64,000 nt of DNA from Marivita sp. GX14005 (GCF_023370775.1 NZ_JAMCCQ010000004.1:186001-250000); one strand, 5' to 3'; positions 26,400 through 35,623 are shown, numbered from the stretch's first letter. Numbers and translations: made by a program. The notes: a model not told the origin generated them from the letters alone.

Positions 26400-26598
26400 C
26401 TAAATCACCGGACGCTATTTCTGTGCTTTTTCTCAATTACGCCGAATTTGGCGTGTCTGTCCAGTGATGATACACTCGGGGCAAGGACGCACGAGCGGGG
26501 CCATGCGCAAGCGATACAAGGCCCGGCGGCGCGCTCTGGGCGGCACTGCCCGCGAATCGGACGCAGAGGACGGCACCGTGTTTCAGAGCCGCATTTGG

Positions 26599-26660
26599 GG
26601 GGACATCCGCCGACGCCCCACAAGCCGTTGAGGGGACATCACCCTCCGATAGGGGGACAT
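26599..26660 (+). repeat. GGGGACAT iterons
   Basis: Three direct copies of GGGGACAT at 26599-26606, 26632-26639 and 26653-26660, spaced 33 and 21 bases, close to three and two helical turns. Direct repeats in phase beside an initiator gene are the usual binding sites of plasmid initiators. Confidence 0.5.
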
Positions 26661-26741
26661 GCAGGATGACCCCCAATACCATCTCCATACCGGTTTTCTT
26701 TTCGGGAATGGGACGGGAGATGGCTCCGGCGGCGCGAATCC

Positions 26742-26770
26742 TTGACAGAGGGGCGGTTTTCAACGCTAAT
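26742..26770 (+). promoter_or_regulatory. Promoter of the replication initiator gene
   Basis: Perfect -35 TTGACA (26742-26747), 17-base spacer and -10 GCTAAT (26765-26770), facing the initiator. It implies a ~120-base untranslated leader before the start at 26897. Confidence 0.6.
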
Positions 26771-26896
26771 CCGGGCAGGGCTCGGAAGAGCGTTGTGAAA
26801 AGATGAATCGGGCGACCGCAACAACAGCCCGAGCGCAACACCTCCGCACCCTGAGGTAGAGTGACCGCCGCGAGGCGAATCGTCGAGGTGGAGAGG

Positions 26897-27583
26897 ATGC
26901 AACAGGCCAGACCGGTGGGCAGGACGGGTGCCGCCGTCAAATATGATATTCTGACCGCGCTCATGGCGCTGGCCTGCAACGACCGCGATGTCGATGGGCG
27001 GCTGGCGGCGCGACTGGTTCTGCTCATCACGGCGCGGTTCAACTGGCAACGCGGCAGTTTCGCCTGCGGCCAGCGCGAGATCGCGCGGATGTGGGGCGTG
27101 ACCGAACGCACGGCGAAACGCGAACTGGCGGCGATGCGCGCGCGCGGCTGGATCACGCTGCGCCGTCCGGCGGCGCGGGGCCGGGTGGCCGAACATGCCA
27201 TCGACCTCGATGAGGTTCTGCGCGCCACGCGGGCGCATTGGGCCGCTGTCGGCCCGGATTTCGTCGCCCGGATGGGCGCGGGGCGCGAGGAAACCCCCGC
27301 GGAGCCTGCGCCGGGCAATGTCGTGCCGTTCCGCGCGGGCGCGGCAGGGCAGGGGGGCGGTCTCTGGGCCTCGGCCTCTGCCCGGCTCGGCCGGTCCGAT
27401 CCCGCGCTGCACGCCGCCTGGTTCGCGCCGCTCGTCGAAACCGGCTGTGAGGGCGGCAAGCTGACGCTCAAGGCGCCGAGCAAATTCGCCGCAAGCTACA
27501 TCCAGACGCATCTGGCCGGTCGCCTGTTGGCGGCGGTGTCCTCGGAGAATTCGGGCATCACATGGGTCGATGTGACGGGGTAG
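26897..27583 (+). CDS. DnaA-like plasmid replication initiator
   Basis: 228 residues from the ATG at 26897, preceded by GGTGGAGAGG; a GTG twelve codons earlier is an alternative. The N-terminal half is a winged-helix DNA-binding domain ('FACGQREIARMWGVTERTAK', 'RELAAMRARGWITL'). The C-terminal ~70 residues resemble DnaA domain I: 'LWASASARLGRSDPALHAAW', 'FAPLVETGCEGGKLTLKAPS', 'KFAASYIQTHLAGRLL'. No AAA+ ATPase or DnaA domain IV is present. This matches the small 'DnaA-like' replicases of Rhodobacterales plasmids, which occur with divergent parAB as here. The DnaA-I-like end may contact the helicase. The family call rests on remembered architecture. Confidence 0.75.
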   Translation: MQQARPVGRTGAAVKYDILTALMALACNDRDVDGRLAARLVLLITARFNWQRGSFACGQREIARMWGVTERTAKRELAAMRARGWITLRRPAARGRVAEHAIDLDEVLRATRAHWAAVGPDFVARMGAGREETPAEPAPGNVVPFRAGAAGQGGGLWASASARLGRSDPALHAAWFAPLVETGCEGGKLTLKAPSKFAASYIQTHLAGRLLAAVSSENSGITWVDVTG

Positions 27584-27762
27584 GGGCCGCCTGCGGCGTG
27601 CGGCGCGCCGCCGCGGGAATATCATCTGCGGGTTTCGGCTGGCCGTCCGGCCCGGCTCCATCGGCCCGATCTCCTGATACGTTGTCAATGGAACAAACTT
27701 TGCTACGTTCGGTTTCATTCCGAAGCAAAGCCGCCCCGGCCATTCAAGGAGCTTGATCCGCT

Positions 27763-28677
27763 ATGACATTTCGTATTCCCCTTGCCGCATTGGCCCTCGG
27801 TCTCGGCTCTTTCCTGTCTTCGGCGGCCTCTGCCGAGATAACCGTATCCTCCAAGATCGACACCGAAGGCGGTTTGCTCGGCAATATCATCGCGCTGGCG
27901 CTCGAGGATGCCGGCCTGCCGGTGGAGCGGCGCTTGCAACTGGGCGGCACGCAGGTCGTCCGCGAAGCGCTGCTGTCCGGGCAGATCGACATTTACCCCG
28001 AATATACCGGCAACGCCGCCTTCTTCTTCAACGAGGCCGACAGCGACACCTGGAAGGACGCCGAAGCGGCACATGCCCGCGCGGCCGAACTCGATTTCGA
28101 GCAGAACAACGTGGCGTGGCTCAAATCCGCGCCGGCCAACAACACCTGGGCGATCGCCGTGACCGGCCCGGTGGCGGAGGAGAACGGCCTTTCCACGATG
28201 TCCGATTTCGGTGCCTGGATCGCGGGTGGGGGCGATGTGACACTGGCGGCCTCGACGGAATTCGTCTCCTCGCCAGCGGTGCTTCCCGCGATGCAGGAAA
28301 CCTACGGCTTCGAATTGTCACCCGATCAGACGGTGATCCTTTCGGGCGGCGACACCGCCGCGACGATCCAGGCGGCGGCGCGTGGCACGTCGGGCGTGAA
28401 TGCCGCGATGGTCTATGGCACCGATGGCGGTGTCGGGGCCACCGGCCTCGTCGTGATGGAGGACGACAAGGGCGTGCAGCCGGTCTATGAGCCGGCCCCC
28501 ATCGTCCGCGCCGAGGTTCTTGAGCAATACCCCTCGATCCCCGATGTGCTGAACCCGATCTTCGGCAATCTCGATATGGCGACGCTGCAAAAGCTCAACG
28601 GGCGCATCCAGGTGGGCGGTGAGCCGGCCGAAGCGGTGGCGCGCGATTACCTGACGCAAGCCGGGGTTCTGGACTGA
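27763..28677 (+). CDS. Osmoprotectant ABC transporter substrate-binding protein (OpuC/YehZ type)
   Basis: 304 residues with a Sec signal ('LAALALGLGSFLSSAASA', cleavage ~25). The OpuAC-type domain starts 'EITVSSKIDTEGGLLGNIIA' and contains 'DIYPEYTGNAAFFF', a stretch conserved in glycine betaine/choline/carnitine binding proteins, and 'VLNPIFGNLDMATLQKLNGR'. It captures compatible solutes in the periplasm for the three following genes. The ribosome site AAGGAG precedes the ATG. A possible promoter (TTGTCA, ~16 bases, TACGTT) lies near 27688. It sits immediately after the replication module. Confidence 0.9.
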   Translation: MTFRIPLAALALGLGSFLSSAASAEITVSSKIDTEGGLLGNIIALALEDAGLPVERRLQLGGTQVVREALLSGQIDIYPEYTGNAAFFFNEADSDTWKDAEAAHARAAELDFEQNNVAWLKSAPANNTWAIAVTGPVAEENGLSTMSDFGAWIAGGGDVTLAASTEFVSSPAVLPAMQETYGFELSPDQTVILSGGDTAATIQAAARGTSGVNAAMVYGTDGGVGATGLVVMEDDKGVQPVYEPAPIVRAEVLEQYPSIPDVLNPIFGNLDMATLQKLNGRIQVGGEPAEAVARDYLTQAGVLD

Positions 28678-28694
28678 TCGCGGATACGGCATCC

Positions 28695-29858
28695 GTGACA
28701 GGTTGGGCGCGCGCCGGGGCCGGTCTATCGGCGCCGGGCGTGCTTTTCGCGCTGCTCGGTTGCGGGGCGCTTCTCGTGCCGTTCATGACGCTGGCGGCGA
28801 ACCGGATCGTCGCGGGCGAGGGGGTCATGGTCTGGTCGCTCGATGGCCGGGCCGGGGCTTTGGCGGTGATCGCCGGGCTCGCGCTCGGCTTGCCGCTGCG
28901 CCCCGCGTGGCTCCGGCTCATCGGCGCGATGCTGGGACTTGCGGGGCTGCTCTGGCTGCTGGTGCAGGGGGCGCCCGGTTTGCTGGACGGGGCAGGGGAG
29001 TATGCGCGCGTCTCCCCGGCGGCGGGGTTCTGGTGCCTTCTGGTGGTGCTGATGCTGCTGATGGCCGATGCGCTGGCGCAAATGTCCCCCGGCGCGGCGA
29101 TGCGCGGCGTGCTGCTTCTTGCGGTGGGCGGCGCGCTGGCGCTCATCCTCGGGTCGGGCGCTTTGTCGGACCTGTCGGTCATGCAGGAACATGCCGCGCG
29201 CCGCGATGCGTTCATGCGCGAGGCGGTCCGCCATCTGGGCCTCGCCTTCGGCTCGCTTGCCGCGGCGGCGCTGATCGGCTTTCCCCTGGGCGTCCTGTGC
29301 CATCGCCGCCCGGAGCTGCGCGGCACGGTCCTGCCGGTTCTGAGCTTTCTGCAGACGATCCCCTCGCTGGCGATGTTCGGGCTGATGATCCCGCTTCTCG
29401 GCTGGGTCGGCGATGCCGTTCCGGGCGCGCAGGCCATCGGGATCGCCGGGATCGGCTTTGCCCCGGCCTTTCTGGCGCTGGTGCTCTATTCGCTTCTGCC
29501 GGTGGTCGGGAACACCGTGGCCGGGCTTGCCGCCACGCCGCCCGCCGCGCTGGAGGCGGCGCGGGGGATGGGCATGACCGCCGGGCAGCGCCTCATCCGG
29601 GTCGAGCTTCCGCTGGGTCTGCCTGTCATCCTGACGGGTCTGCGGATCGTGCTGGTGCAGAATATCGGGCTGGCGGTGATCGCCGGGCTGATCGGGGGCG
29701 GCGGCTTTGGCACCTTCGTCTTTCAGGGGCTGAACCAGACGGCGACCGATCTGATCCTGCTCGGCGCCTTGCCGACCGTCGCGCTGGCGCTGTCGGCGGC
29801 CATCGCGATGGATATCCTCGTCGATCTGACACGCCGCACACCAAGGGATAGCCGATGA
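28695..29858 (+). CDS. Osmoprotectant ABC transporter permease (YehY type)
   Basis: 387 residues from a GTG 17 bases after the binding-protein stop. An N-terminal block of five to six hydrophobic helices (~15-165) precedes a standard permease domain with 'LGLAFGSLAAAALIGFPLGV', 'SFLQTIPSLAMFGLMIPLLG' and coupling motif 'EAARGMGMTAGQRLIRVELP'. The long N-terminal membrane extension is characteristic of the YehY partner in yehWXYZ-type systems. It overlaps the ATPase gene (ATGA). Confidence 0.88.
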   Translation: MTGWARAGAGLSAPGVLFALLGCGALLVPFMTLAANRIVAGEGVMVWSLDGRAGALAVIAGLALGLPLRPAWLRLIGAMLGLAGLLWLLVQGAPGLLDGAGEYARVSPAAGFWCLLVVLMLLMADALAQMSPGAAMRGVLLLAVGGALALILGSGALSDLSVMQEHAARRDAFMREAVRHLGLAFGSLAAAALIGFPLGVLCHRRPELRGTVLPVLSFLQTIPSLAMFGLMIPLLGWVGDAVPGAQAIGIAGIGFAPAFLALVLYSLLPVVGNTVAGLAATPPAALEAARGMGMTAGQRLIRVELPLGLPVILTGLRIVLVQNIGLAVIAGLIGGGGFGTFVFQGLNQTATDLILLGALPTVALALSAAIAMDILVDLTRRTPRDSR

Positions 29859-30790
29859 TCGAGATCGACAGCATCACCAAGGTTTATAACGGGGAAAAGG
29901 CCGTCGATTCCGTTTCCATGACGGCCGAGACCGGGACGATCACCGTCATCGTCGGCACGTCCGGGTCAGGCAAGACGACGCTCTTGCGCATGATAAACCG
30001 GCTGGAGGAGCCAAGCTCCGGCGAGGTGCGGATTAACGGCGATTCCACGGCCGATGTAAAGCCGCATATCCTGCGCCGGCGGATCGGCTACGCCATTCAG
30101 GGGCATGGGCTTTTCCCCCATCACACGGTCGCGCGCAACATCGCTGCGGTGCCGGAGCTTCTGGATTGGCCGAAGGACAAGATACGCGAGCGCGTCGATG
30201 AATTGCTCGATCTCTTTTCGATGGAGCCGGATCAGTTCCGCGGCCGCTATCCGGCGGAATTGTCTGGCGGGCAGGCGCAGCGCGTCGGCGTGGCGCGGGC
30301 GCTGGCCTCGCGGCCCGATCTTCTGCTGATGGACGAGCCTTTCGGCGCGCTCGATCCGATCATCCGCACGCGCGCGCAGGAAGATTTGCGGCGCATCCAG
30401 AGGCGGCTGGGATCGACGATCATGCTGGTCACGCATGACATGGAAGAGGCGATCCGCCTTGGCGACCGCGTGGCGGTGATGGATGCGGGCAGGCTGGTGC
30501 AACATGCCAGCCCGGCCGAGATCATCGCCAACCCGGCGACGGAGTTCGTGGCCGACATGGTGGGCAATGTGGAACGCCCGCTGCGGCTCCTGTCGCTCAT
30601 TCCGCTGTCGGAGATCGTCGAGGACGGCGCGGCGGAGGGCGAGGCGCTGCCCGCCGATGCCAGCCTGCGCGATGCGCTTTCGGCCTGTCTCTGGACGGGG
30701 CGCGAGGCAGTGCCGGTGGTGCAGGATGGCAGCGCTGTGGGATGCGCCACGCTCGCCGCGATCCGCGCGCGGGCGGAGGCGCATCGGTGA
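29855..30790 (+). CDS. Osmoprotectant ABC transporter ATP-binding protein (YehX/OpuCA type)
   Basis: 311 residues. Walker A 'GTSGSGKTTLLRMINRLEEP' , Q-loop 'IGYAIQGHGLFPHHTVARNI', signature 'LSGGQAQRVGVARALA', Walker B 'LLLMDEPFGALDP', H-loop 'LVTHDMEEA'. A C-terminal extension (~220-311) ends in a single CBS-like segment ('SACLWTGREAVPVVQDGSAV'), the region used in this family for ionic-strength sensing. It overlaps neighbours on both sides, so the four genes are one operon. Confidence 0.9.
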   Translation: MIEIDSITKVYNGEKAVDSVSMTAETGTITVIVGTSGSGKTTLLRMINRLEEPSSGEVRINGDSTADVKPHILRRRIGYAIQGHGLFPHHTVARNIAAVPELLDWPKDKIRERVDELLDLFSMEPDQFRGRYPAELSGGQAQRVGVARALASRPDLLLMDEPFGALDPIIRTRAQEDLRRIQRRLGSTIMLVTHDMEEAIRLGDRVAVMDAGRLVQHASPAEIIANPATEFVADMVGNVERPLRLLSLIPLSEIVEDGAAEGEALPADASLRDALSACLWTGREAVPVVQDGSAVGCATLAAIRARAEAHR

Positions 30791-31521
30791 GCGTGGGGCG
30801 GGTTCTGCGCCCGGCGCTGATCGCGCTGCTGCTGGCGCTCGTGCTGCGCCCCGGTTGGTTCGAGCCGGTCTTCGCGCCGCTCGCGCCCGAGGGCGGGCCG
30901 GTGATCTACGAGCGCGCCTCGCTGCTGTCGCTCTCGCTCAGCCATCTGGGGCTTGTCGCCGCCGCGTCGCTGGTGGCCACCATCGTTGCCGTGGGGCTGG
31001 CGATCTTCGTTACGCGCCCGGCGGGGGCCGCCTTTCGCCCGCTCTCGCGCACCATCGCCAATATCGGCCAGACCTTCCCGCCCGTCGCGGTTCTGGCGCT
31101 CGCTGTGCCGGCGCTTGGCTTCGGGGCGGGGCCGACGCTGGTCGCGCTCTTTCTCTACGGGCTGCTGCCGATCTTCGAGAACGCGCTCACCGGCCTCTCG
31201 ACCCTGCCGCCTGCCGTCACCGAAGCGGCGCGCGGCATCGGGCTGAGCCGCTGGCAACGGCTGTTGCGGGTGGAGCTTCCGCTTGCCCTGCCAGTGACGC
31301 TGACCGGCATCCGCCTTTCGGTGGTGATCGCGCTCGGCACGGCAACCATCGGCTCGACCGTCGCGGCGCGCACGCTGGGAGAGGTCATCATCGCGGGGCT
31401 TTTGACCAACAACACCGCCTATGTGCTGCAAGGCGGGCTGATTGTCGGGCTGTTCGCGGTGCTGATCTATGACGGGATGGTCCAGATCGAACAGCGGCTT
31501 GCCCGGCGGATGGGGGCGTGA
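30787..31521 (+). CDS. Osmoprotectant ABC transporter permease (YehW type)
   Basis: 244 residues from a GTG overlapping the ATPase stop (GTGA); a longer frame from 30742 lies inside the ATPase gene. Five to six membrane helices, with 'ANIGQTFPPVAVLALAVPAL' and coupling loop 'EAARGIGLSRWQRLLRVELP'. It is the second permease subunit of the importer and the last gene of the operon. The metallophosphoesterase gene converges on it with a three-base gap. Confidence 0.9.
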   Translation: MSVGRVLRPALIALLLALVLRPGWFEPVFAPLAPEGGPVIYERASLLSLSLSHLGLVAAASLVATIVAVGLAIFVTRPAGAAFRPLSRTIANIGQTFPPVAVLALAVPALGFGAGPTLVALFLYGLLPIFENALTGLSTLPPAVTEAARGIGLSRWQRLLRVELPLALPVTLTGIRLSVVIALGTATIGSTVAARTLGEVIIAGLLTNNTAYVLQGGLIVGLFAVLIYDGMVQIEQRLARRMGA

Positions 31522-31524
31522 GGC

Positions 31525-32331
31525 TCACTCGGCATGCTCCGACCAACCGGAGGCATCGGCGCGGAAGGTTCGCGCGTCGATGGCGGTGAAATCGGTGCCA
31601 TCCTCGGTCGCGGCATAACGCGTGACCCGGATCGTGCCGCGTTCGATCTCTAGAAGGTTGAAATCGTTGGGCTCCCCCCGCTGGCGGGTGGAAAGCCCCG
31701 TTCCGGCATGCACCTGCAACACCGCCAGCCGGCCCGCCTTTTCCGCGAAAGGCTCCGCGCGCCAGCTGTGCAGATGGCCCGAGAGGATCGCATCGGTTTC
31801 CAGCAGCGCCAGCTCGGTCATCGCGCGCTCGGCGCCCCGCATCGGCTTCTTGCTATCGTTCGGCCCATGCTCCAGCGGGTGATGGGCCACGACGATCCGC
31901 GTGCGTTCGTCATCCGCCCCGGCAAAGGCCAGCTTGACGCGCGCCAGCGCCGCCGCGCCGAACTTGCCCGATTGATGCGCCAGCGGATTGACGGTGTTGA
32001 CCCCCTGAACGACGATCTCGTCATCGGCGAATTGCGGGTTCAGATCGCGCCCGATCGCGCGCTTGTATTGCCGAAAGGGCCAGAGCAGCCGCGCGGCGAG
32101 GTTTTCCAGCGGCACGTCGTGATTGCCGGGCACGGCAAGCTGCGGCGCCTCGATCCGGGCGAGGAAATCGCGCGCTTCGGCGAATTGCGAGCGGCGCGCA
32201 CGCTGCGTCAGATCGCCGGAAATCGCCACCAGATCGGGCGCCAGCGCGTTGACGCGCGAGACGAGCGGGGCCAGCAATTCGGGCCGGGCGCGGCCGAAAT
32301 GCAGATCGGACAGGTGCACAAGTCGTCTCAT
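31525..32331 (-). CDS. Metallophosphoesterase (calcineurin-like)
   Basis: 268 residues with all five motif blocks of the family: 'HLSDLHFG' (D-x-H), 'LVAISGDLTQRA' (GD), 'VPGNHDVP' (GNHD), 'VVAHHPLEH' and 'ILSGHLHSW' (GHxH). These bind two metals and cleave phosphoesters. It is closest in pattern to CpdA-like/UDP-diacylglucosamine-type cytosolic enzymes, but the substrate is not decided by sequence. The start overlaps the stop of the lipid kinase gene (ATGA), suggesting a joint role in lipid phosphate turnover. Confidence 0.9.
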   Translation of the reverse strand: MRRLVHLSDLHFGRARPELLAPLVSRVNALAPDLVAISGDLTQRARRSQFAEARDFLARIEAPQLAVPGNHDVPLENLAARLLWPFRQYKRAIGRDLNPQFADDEIVVQGVNTVNPLAHQSGKFGAAALARVKLAFAGADDERTRIVVAHHPLEHGPNDSKKPMRGAERAMTELALLETDAILSGHLHSWRAEPFAEKAGRLAVLQVHAGTGLSTRQRGEPNDFNLLEIERGTIRVTRYAATEDGTDFTAIDARTFRADASGWSEHAE

Positions 32332-33266
32332 CGCGTATCCCCCTGACGGTCATGCGGCACGATGACCTGAAGGGCATCCTCCACGACCTTCAGATCGAAG
32401 GGCGGCTGCATCCGCGTGCGTTCGCCGTCCCCGGCGACGTCATGCACCCGGCCTTGCGTTTCGATGGTGATGTGCCGCGCCGCGATCATTTTGAAGTCGA
32501 CCTCGCGCTGCGCGCGCCCCATCGCCAGTTCGAGCGCATCGCGGATGATGCCCCAGCGCCCGTGATCGGGCGCCGCGAAAAGCGCGAGCCGCCCGGATGC
32601 GATCTCCTGCGCGCCTTGCAGGCCGATCCGGTCGAGCTGGAAGGCGTTGTTCAGGGCAAAGACGAGCGGTGTGCGGATGTCGTGGCGCGTGCCGTCGGCG
32701 GTGATGCGAAGCCGCATCGGGCGGCGCAGGCGCATCAGGGTGAGCAGCACCGACCAATAGGCCGCGAGCCGGCTGCGCCCCCACCGCGCATAGGTGTCCT
32801 CGCGCGTCTTGAGGATCGCCGGGTAGGCGCCGAGGCTGGCATTGTTGAGAAACACCCGGTCATTGATCGTGCCGACGCGCACCGGGCGGCGGACGCCATC
32901 GGCCAGAAGCCGCACCGCGCCGGGAATCTCCGTTGGAATGTCGAGCGAGCGGGCGAAATAGTTGAACGTGCCGAGCGGCAGGATGCCGAGCGGCGTGCCT
33001 TGCCCGCGCAACACCCCGGCGACGGCGGAAATCGTGCCATCCCCGCCCGCCGCGACGATCATCTCGAACCCGCCCCGCAAGGCACGCCTGGTCTCCGGGG
33101 CGATCTGCGATCCTTTCTCGATCACACGGATCTCGGCGGCAAGGCCGGTGTCGTCCATCGCCTCGCGGATGGCGCGCGCTTCGTCGTCGCCCTGCTTGCC
33201 CGATCCGGCATTGAACAGCACGCAGATGCGCGCCGCGCCCATGCCGGTTGAGGTGTGACTGTCCAT
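32328..33266 (-). CDS. Diacylglycerol kinase-family lipid kinase
   Basis: 312 residues from the ATG at 33266; a TTG 13 codons upstream was not preferred. The DAGK catalytic domain begins 'RICVLFNAGSGKQGDDE', with nucleotide loop 'MIVAAGGDGTISAVAGVL' and 'LGILPLGTFNYFARSLDIP'. The C-terminal part contains 'RVFLNNASLGAYPAIL'. The GGDGT motif is the diagnostic ATP/substrate loop. It phosphorylates a lipid such as diacylglycerol or a sphingoid base. It is co-transcribed with the metallophosphoesterase. Confidence 0.9.
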   Translation of the reverse strand: MDSHTSTGMGAARICVLFNAGSGKQGDDEARAIREAMDDTGLAAEIRVIEKGSQIAPETRRALRGGFEMIVAAGGDGTISAVAGVLRGQGTPLGILPLGTFNYFARSLDIPTEIPGAVRLLADGVRRPVRVGTINDRVFLNNASLGAYPAILKTREDTYARWGRSRLAAYWSVLLTLMRLRRPMRLRITADGTRHDIRTPLVFALNNAFQLDRIGLQGAQEIASGRLALFAAPDHGRWGIIRDALELAMGRAQREVDFKMIAARHITIETQGRVHDVAGDGERTRMQPPFDLKVVEDALQVIVPHDRQGDTR

Positions 33267-33344
33267 CGCTGTCCTGCGCCTTGAGGTTGCCGTCTCATCG
33301 TCCAACGTGGCAGCGGGCGGGCCGTTCCAAGACGCGGGCGGCGC

Positions 33345-34619
33345 TCATCGGAACCGGCTCGGGCGATAGGGCGCAAGATCGACATTCACGGGCTGCCCGG
33401 TGACCAGATCGGCGACGATCCGCCCGGTCTTCGGGGCCATCATCAACCCGTGATGGCTATGCCCGAAGGCGGCGGTGAGTCCGGGAAACCCATCGAACCT
33501 ACCGAGACAGGGCAGGCTGTCAGGCAGGCTGGGCCGCTGGCCGGACCATGTGGAATATGCCTGCCGGTTCAGCCCCGGCGCCAGCCTGCCGGCCAGCGTG
33601 ACCAGACCGGCAAGGCGTTTGTCGTTGACCGGCGCATCGAGCCCGGCGAACTCCGCCGTGCCGGCGACGCGCAGCCCCTCTGCCATCGAGGAGGCGACGA
33701 ATTTCATGTCCATATCCATGACCGAGTTGTGCAGTGTCACCCCCGGATCGGTGAAGCTGACGTGATAGCCGTGTTCGGCCTCAAGCGGCAGGCGGATGCC
33801 GAGCGGGCGCAAAAGCGCGGCGGACCAGACGCCCATCGCCAGAACGAGCTGCGGCGCGGCATGTGGGCCGCTTTCCGTGAGATAGGCCCAGCCGCCTTCC
33901 TCTTGCGGGCGGATGCTGCGCACCGTGCCGCGTTCGATCTCGCCGCCCATGCGGAGGAACTTTTTCGCCAGCACCTGACCGAGCCGCCCCGGCGAGAGCG
34001 TGCGCGCCTGCCCATGCAGGACGATGGCCGCTTCGAACTCGGGCGAGAGCGCGGGCTCCATCGCGCGCAGGGCCGCGCCGTCGATCCGTTCGATATCGGC
34101 CCCGGCGGCGCGGGGCAGGGCGGTGTCGAGCCCGTCCATCCGCGCATCGCGCGCGCGCCGGAAGGCGTGGATGAAACTGGCGTCCCGGATCAGCCCCTCA
34201 TGCCCCGTGCCGGCGAGATGCTGGCGGTAGAGGGTGATGCCGTCGCGCGTAAGATGCTCCATTGCCGCCGAGATGGCGCGCACGCGGCTTTCGCGCCCGG
34301 CGGCCAGAAAGCGCAGCCCCCAGCCGGCAAGGCGCGGCAGATGGCCGGGGCGCACCGACACCGGCCCCAGCGGATCGATGAGCCAGCCCGGCACCTTCTT
34401 CCACAGCCCCGGCATGGAGTTGGGCAGGATCGAACCCGGAGAGATCACCCCTGCATTGCCGAAAGAGGTGGCCTGCGCCGGATCGCCCCGATCCACCAGC
34501 CGCACGCGCATGCCCCGTTCGGCCAGCGACAGCGCCGCGCAGATCCCCACGATCCCCGCGCCGAGCACGGCCACATCGACGGGCGCGGCACTGGTTGAGG
34601 ATCGGTCTTTGCGAGCCAT
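33345..34619 (-). CDS. D-amino-acid dehydrogenase-like FAD oxidoreductase (DadA type)
   Basis: 424 residues. N-terminal FAD dinucleotide fold 'VAVLGAGIVGICAALSLAER', then 'RGDPAQATSFGNAGVISPGS' style motif (as 'TSFGNAGVISPGSILPNS'), a DadA hallmark, and C-terminal 'WSGQRPSLPDSLPCLGRFDG' plus 'AFGHSHHGLMMAPKTGRIVA'. These enzymes oxidise D-amino acids (or similar imino/amino acids) at the membrane and feed quinones. It follows an EamA exporter by 27 bases on the same strand, so amino acid metabolism plus export is plausible. Confidence 0.9.
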   Translation of the reverse strand: MARKDRSSTSAAPVDVAVLGAGIVGICAALSLAERGMRVRLVDRGDPAQATSFGNAGVISPGSILPNSMPGLWKKVPGWLIDPLGPVSVRPGHLPRLAGWGLRFLAAGRESRVRAISAAMEHLTRDGITLYRQHLAGTGHEGLIRDASFIHAFRRARDARMDGLDTALPRAAGADIERIDGAALRAMEPALSPEFEAAIVLHGQARTLSPGRLGQVLAKKFLRMGGEIERGTVRSIRPQEEGGWAYLTESGPHAAPQLVLAMGVWSAALLRPLGIRLPLEAEHGYHVSFTDPGVTLHNSVMDMDMKFVASSMAEGLRVAGTAEFAGLDAPVNDKRLAGLVTLAGRLAPGLNRQAYSTWSGQRPSLPDSLPCLGRFDGFPGLTAAFGHSHHGLMMAPKTGRIVADLVTGQPVNVDLAPYRPSRFR

Positions 34620-34646
34620 GCGAGAACTGCTCCCCTGACTGTCGGG

Positions 34647-35525
34647 CTACCGCACCCGGCTTTCGCGCCAGATGATGTAGATGCCGCTGCCGATGATGAT
34701 CGCAGCGCCGACCCATGTCAGCGCGTCGGGCACCTCGTTCCAGACCAGATAGCCCAGCAACGTGGCCCAGATCAGCGCGGTATAATCGAAAGGCGCGACG
34801 ACCACCGCTTCGGAAAAGCGGAACGCCTCGGTGATGAGCGTGATGCCGAGCGTGCCGGCGGCGGCGATGCCGATGAAGAGCCACAGATCGCCGGGCGCGA
34901 CAGGCACCCAGATCCACACACTCGCGATCCCGGCAAGCACGCCCGCGGTGGCGGTCTGGAAGAACATCGTCGTCCAGACGCTTTCCTCCCTCGGAATCCA
35001 GCGCGCTGAGATCATCAGGATCGCGTAGAGAACCGCCGTTGCCACCGGAAAGAGCGAAGCGGGCTGGAACGTGCCGGTGCCGGGGCGCACGACGACGATG
35101 ACGCCCATCAGCCCGATCAGCACCGCCGCCCATCGGCGCGGGCCGACCCGTTCGCGCAGAAAGAGCGCGGAGATCGCGGTGATGATGACGGGGGCGGCGA
35201 AGACCAGAACCGTGGCTTCGGCGAGGCCAAGGAATTTCAGCCCGGTGAAAAAGAGGACCGCCGCCAGCAGCCAGAGCGCGCCGCGCGCGAAATGGATGCC
35301 GGGCCTGCGCGTTCTGAGCGCGCCGCGCCCGCCGAGCCGAACCGCCATTGCGGCGGCGAAGGGCATGGCGATGAGGTTTCGCAGGAAGAGGATCTGCACC
35401 GGGGAATAATCGTCGGTCAGGTATTTGGCGAAGGCATCGTTGATCGCCAGAAAGGACGCGCCCGCGCACATCAGCGCGATCCCGCGCAGCGCGTTCGGGC
35501 CGGTCTCGATCTGGGGCATCGTCAT
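34647..35525 (-). CDS. EamA/DMT-family transporter
   Basis: 292 residues, ten predicted hydrophobic helices in two EamA repeats: 'GIALMCAGASFLAINDAFAK' at the start and the second repeat from ~150 ('VATAVLYAILMISARWIP'). Repeat-end motif 'RERVGPRRWAAVLIGLMGVI' is typical. It exports amino acids or metabolites in many bacteria. GGGAGGA precedes the ATG. It is divergent from the 35624 gene. The substrate is unknown. Confidence 0.9.
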   Translation of the reverse strand: MTMPQIETGPNALRGIALMCAGASFLAINDAFAKYLTDDYSPVQILFLRNLIAMPFAAAMAVRLGGRGALRTRRPGIHFARGALWLLAAVLFFTGLKFLGLAEATVLVFAAPVIITAISALFLRERVGPRRWAAVLIGLMGVIVVVRPGTGTFQPASLFPVATAVLYAILMISARWIPREESVWTTMFFQTATAGVLAGIASVWIWVPVAPGDLWLFIGIAAAGTLGITLITEAFRFSEAVVVAPFDYTALIWATLLGYLVWNEVPDALTWVGAAIIIGSGIYIIWRESRVR

Positions 35526-35623
35526 GCGTTGCGTCCTCCCTCGTCTTGCTCAGATCACCCGGCGCGCCGAAAGGCAAGCGCGGGCCGGTTGCCTGCGCCG
35601 GGCCATGCGTTAGCTTGGCGGGA

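Larger units (their letters stand above)
26400..26896. other. Probable replication origin region
   Basis: About 500 bases between divergent parA and the initiator gene. It contains an A/T-rich patch just upstream of parA (26400-26460), three GGGGACAT iterons (26599-26660) and the initiator promoter (26742-26770). A 42-codon open frame (26503-26631) overlaps the first iteron but has no recognisable features. The placement next to the initiator and par genes is what makes it an origin candidate; no DnaA box of the TTATCCACA type was found. Confidence 0.55.

Noticed and set aside
26503-26631. 42-codon open frame in the origin region
   Set aside because: No ribosome site or family match, and it overlaps an iteron; too short to support as a gene.
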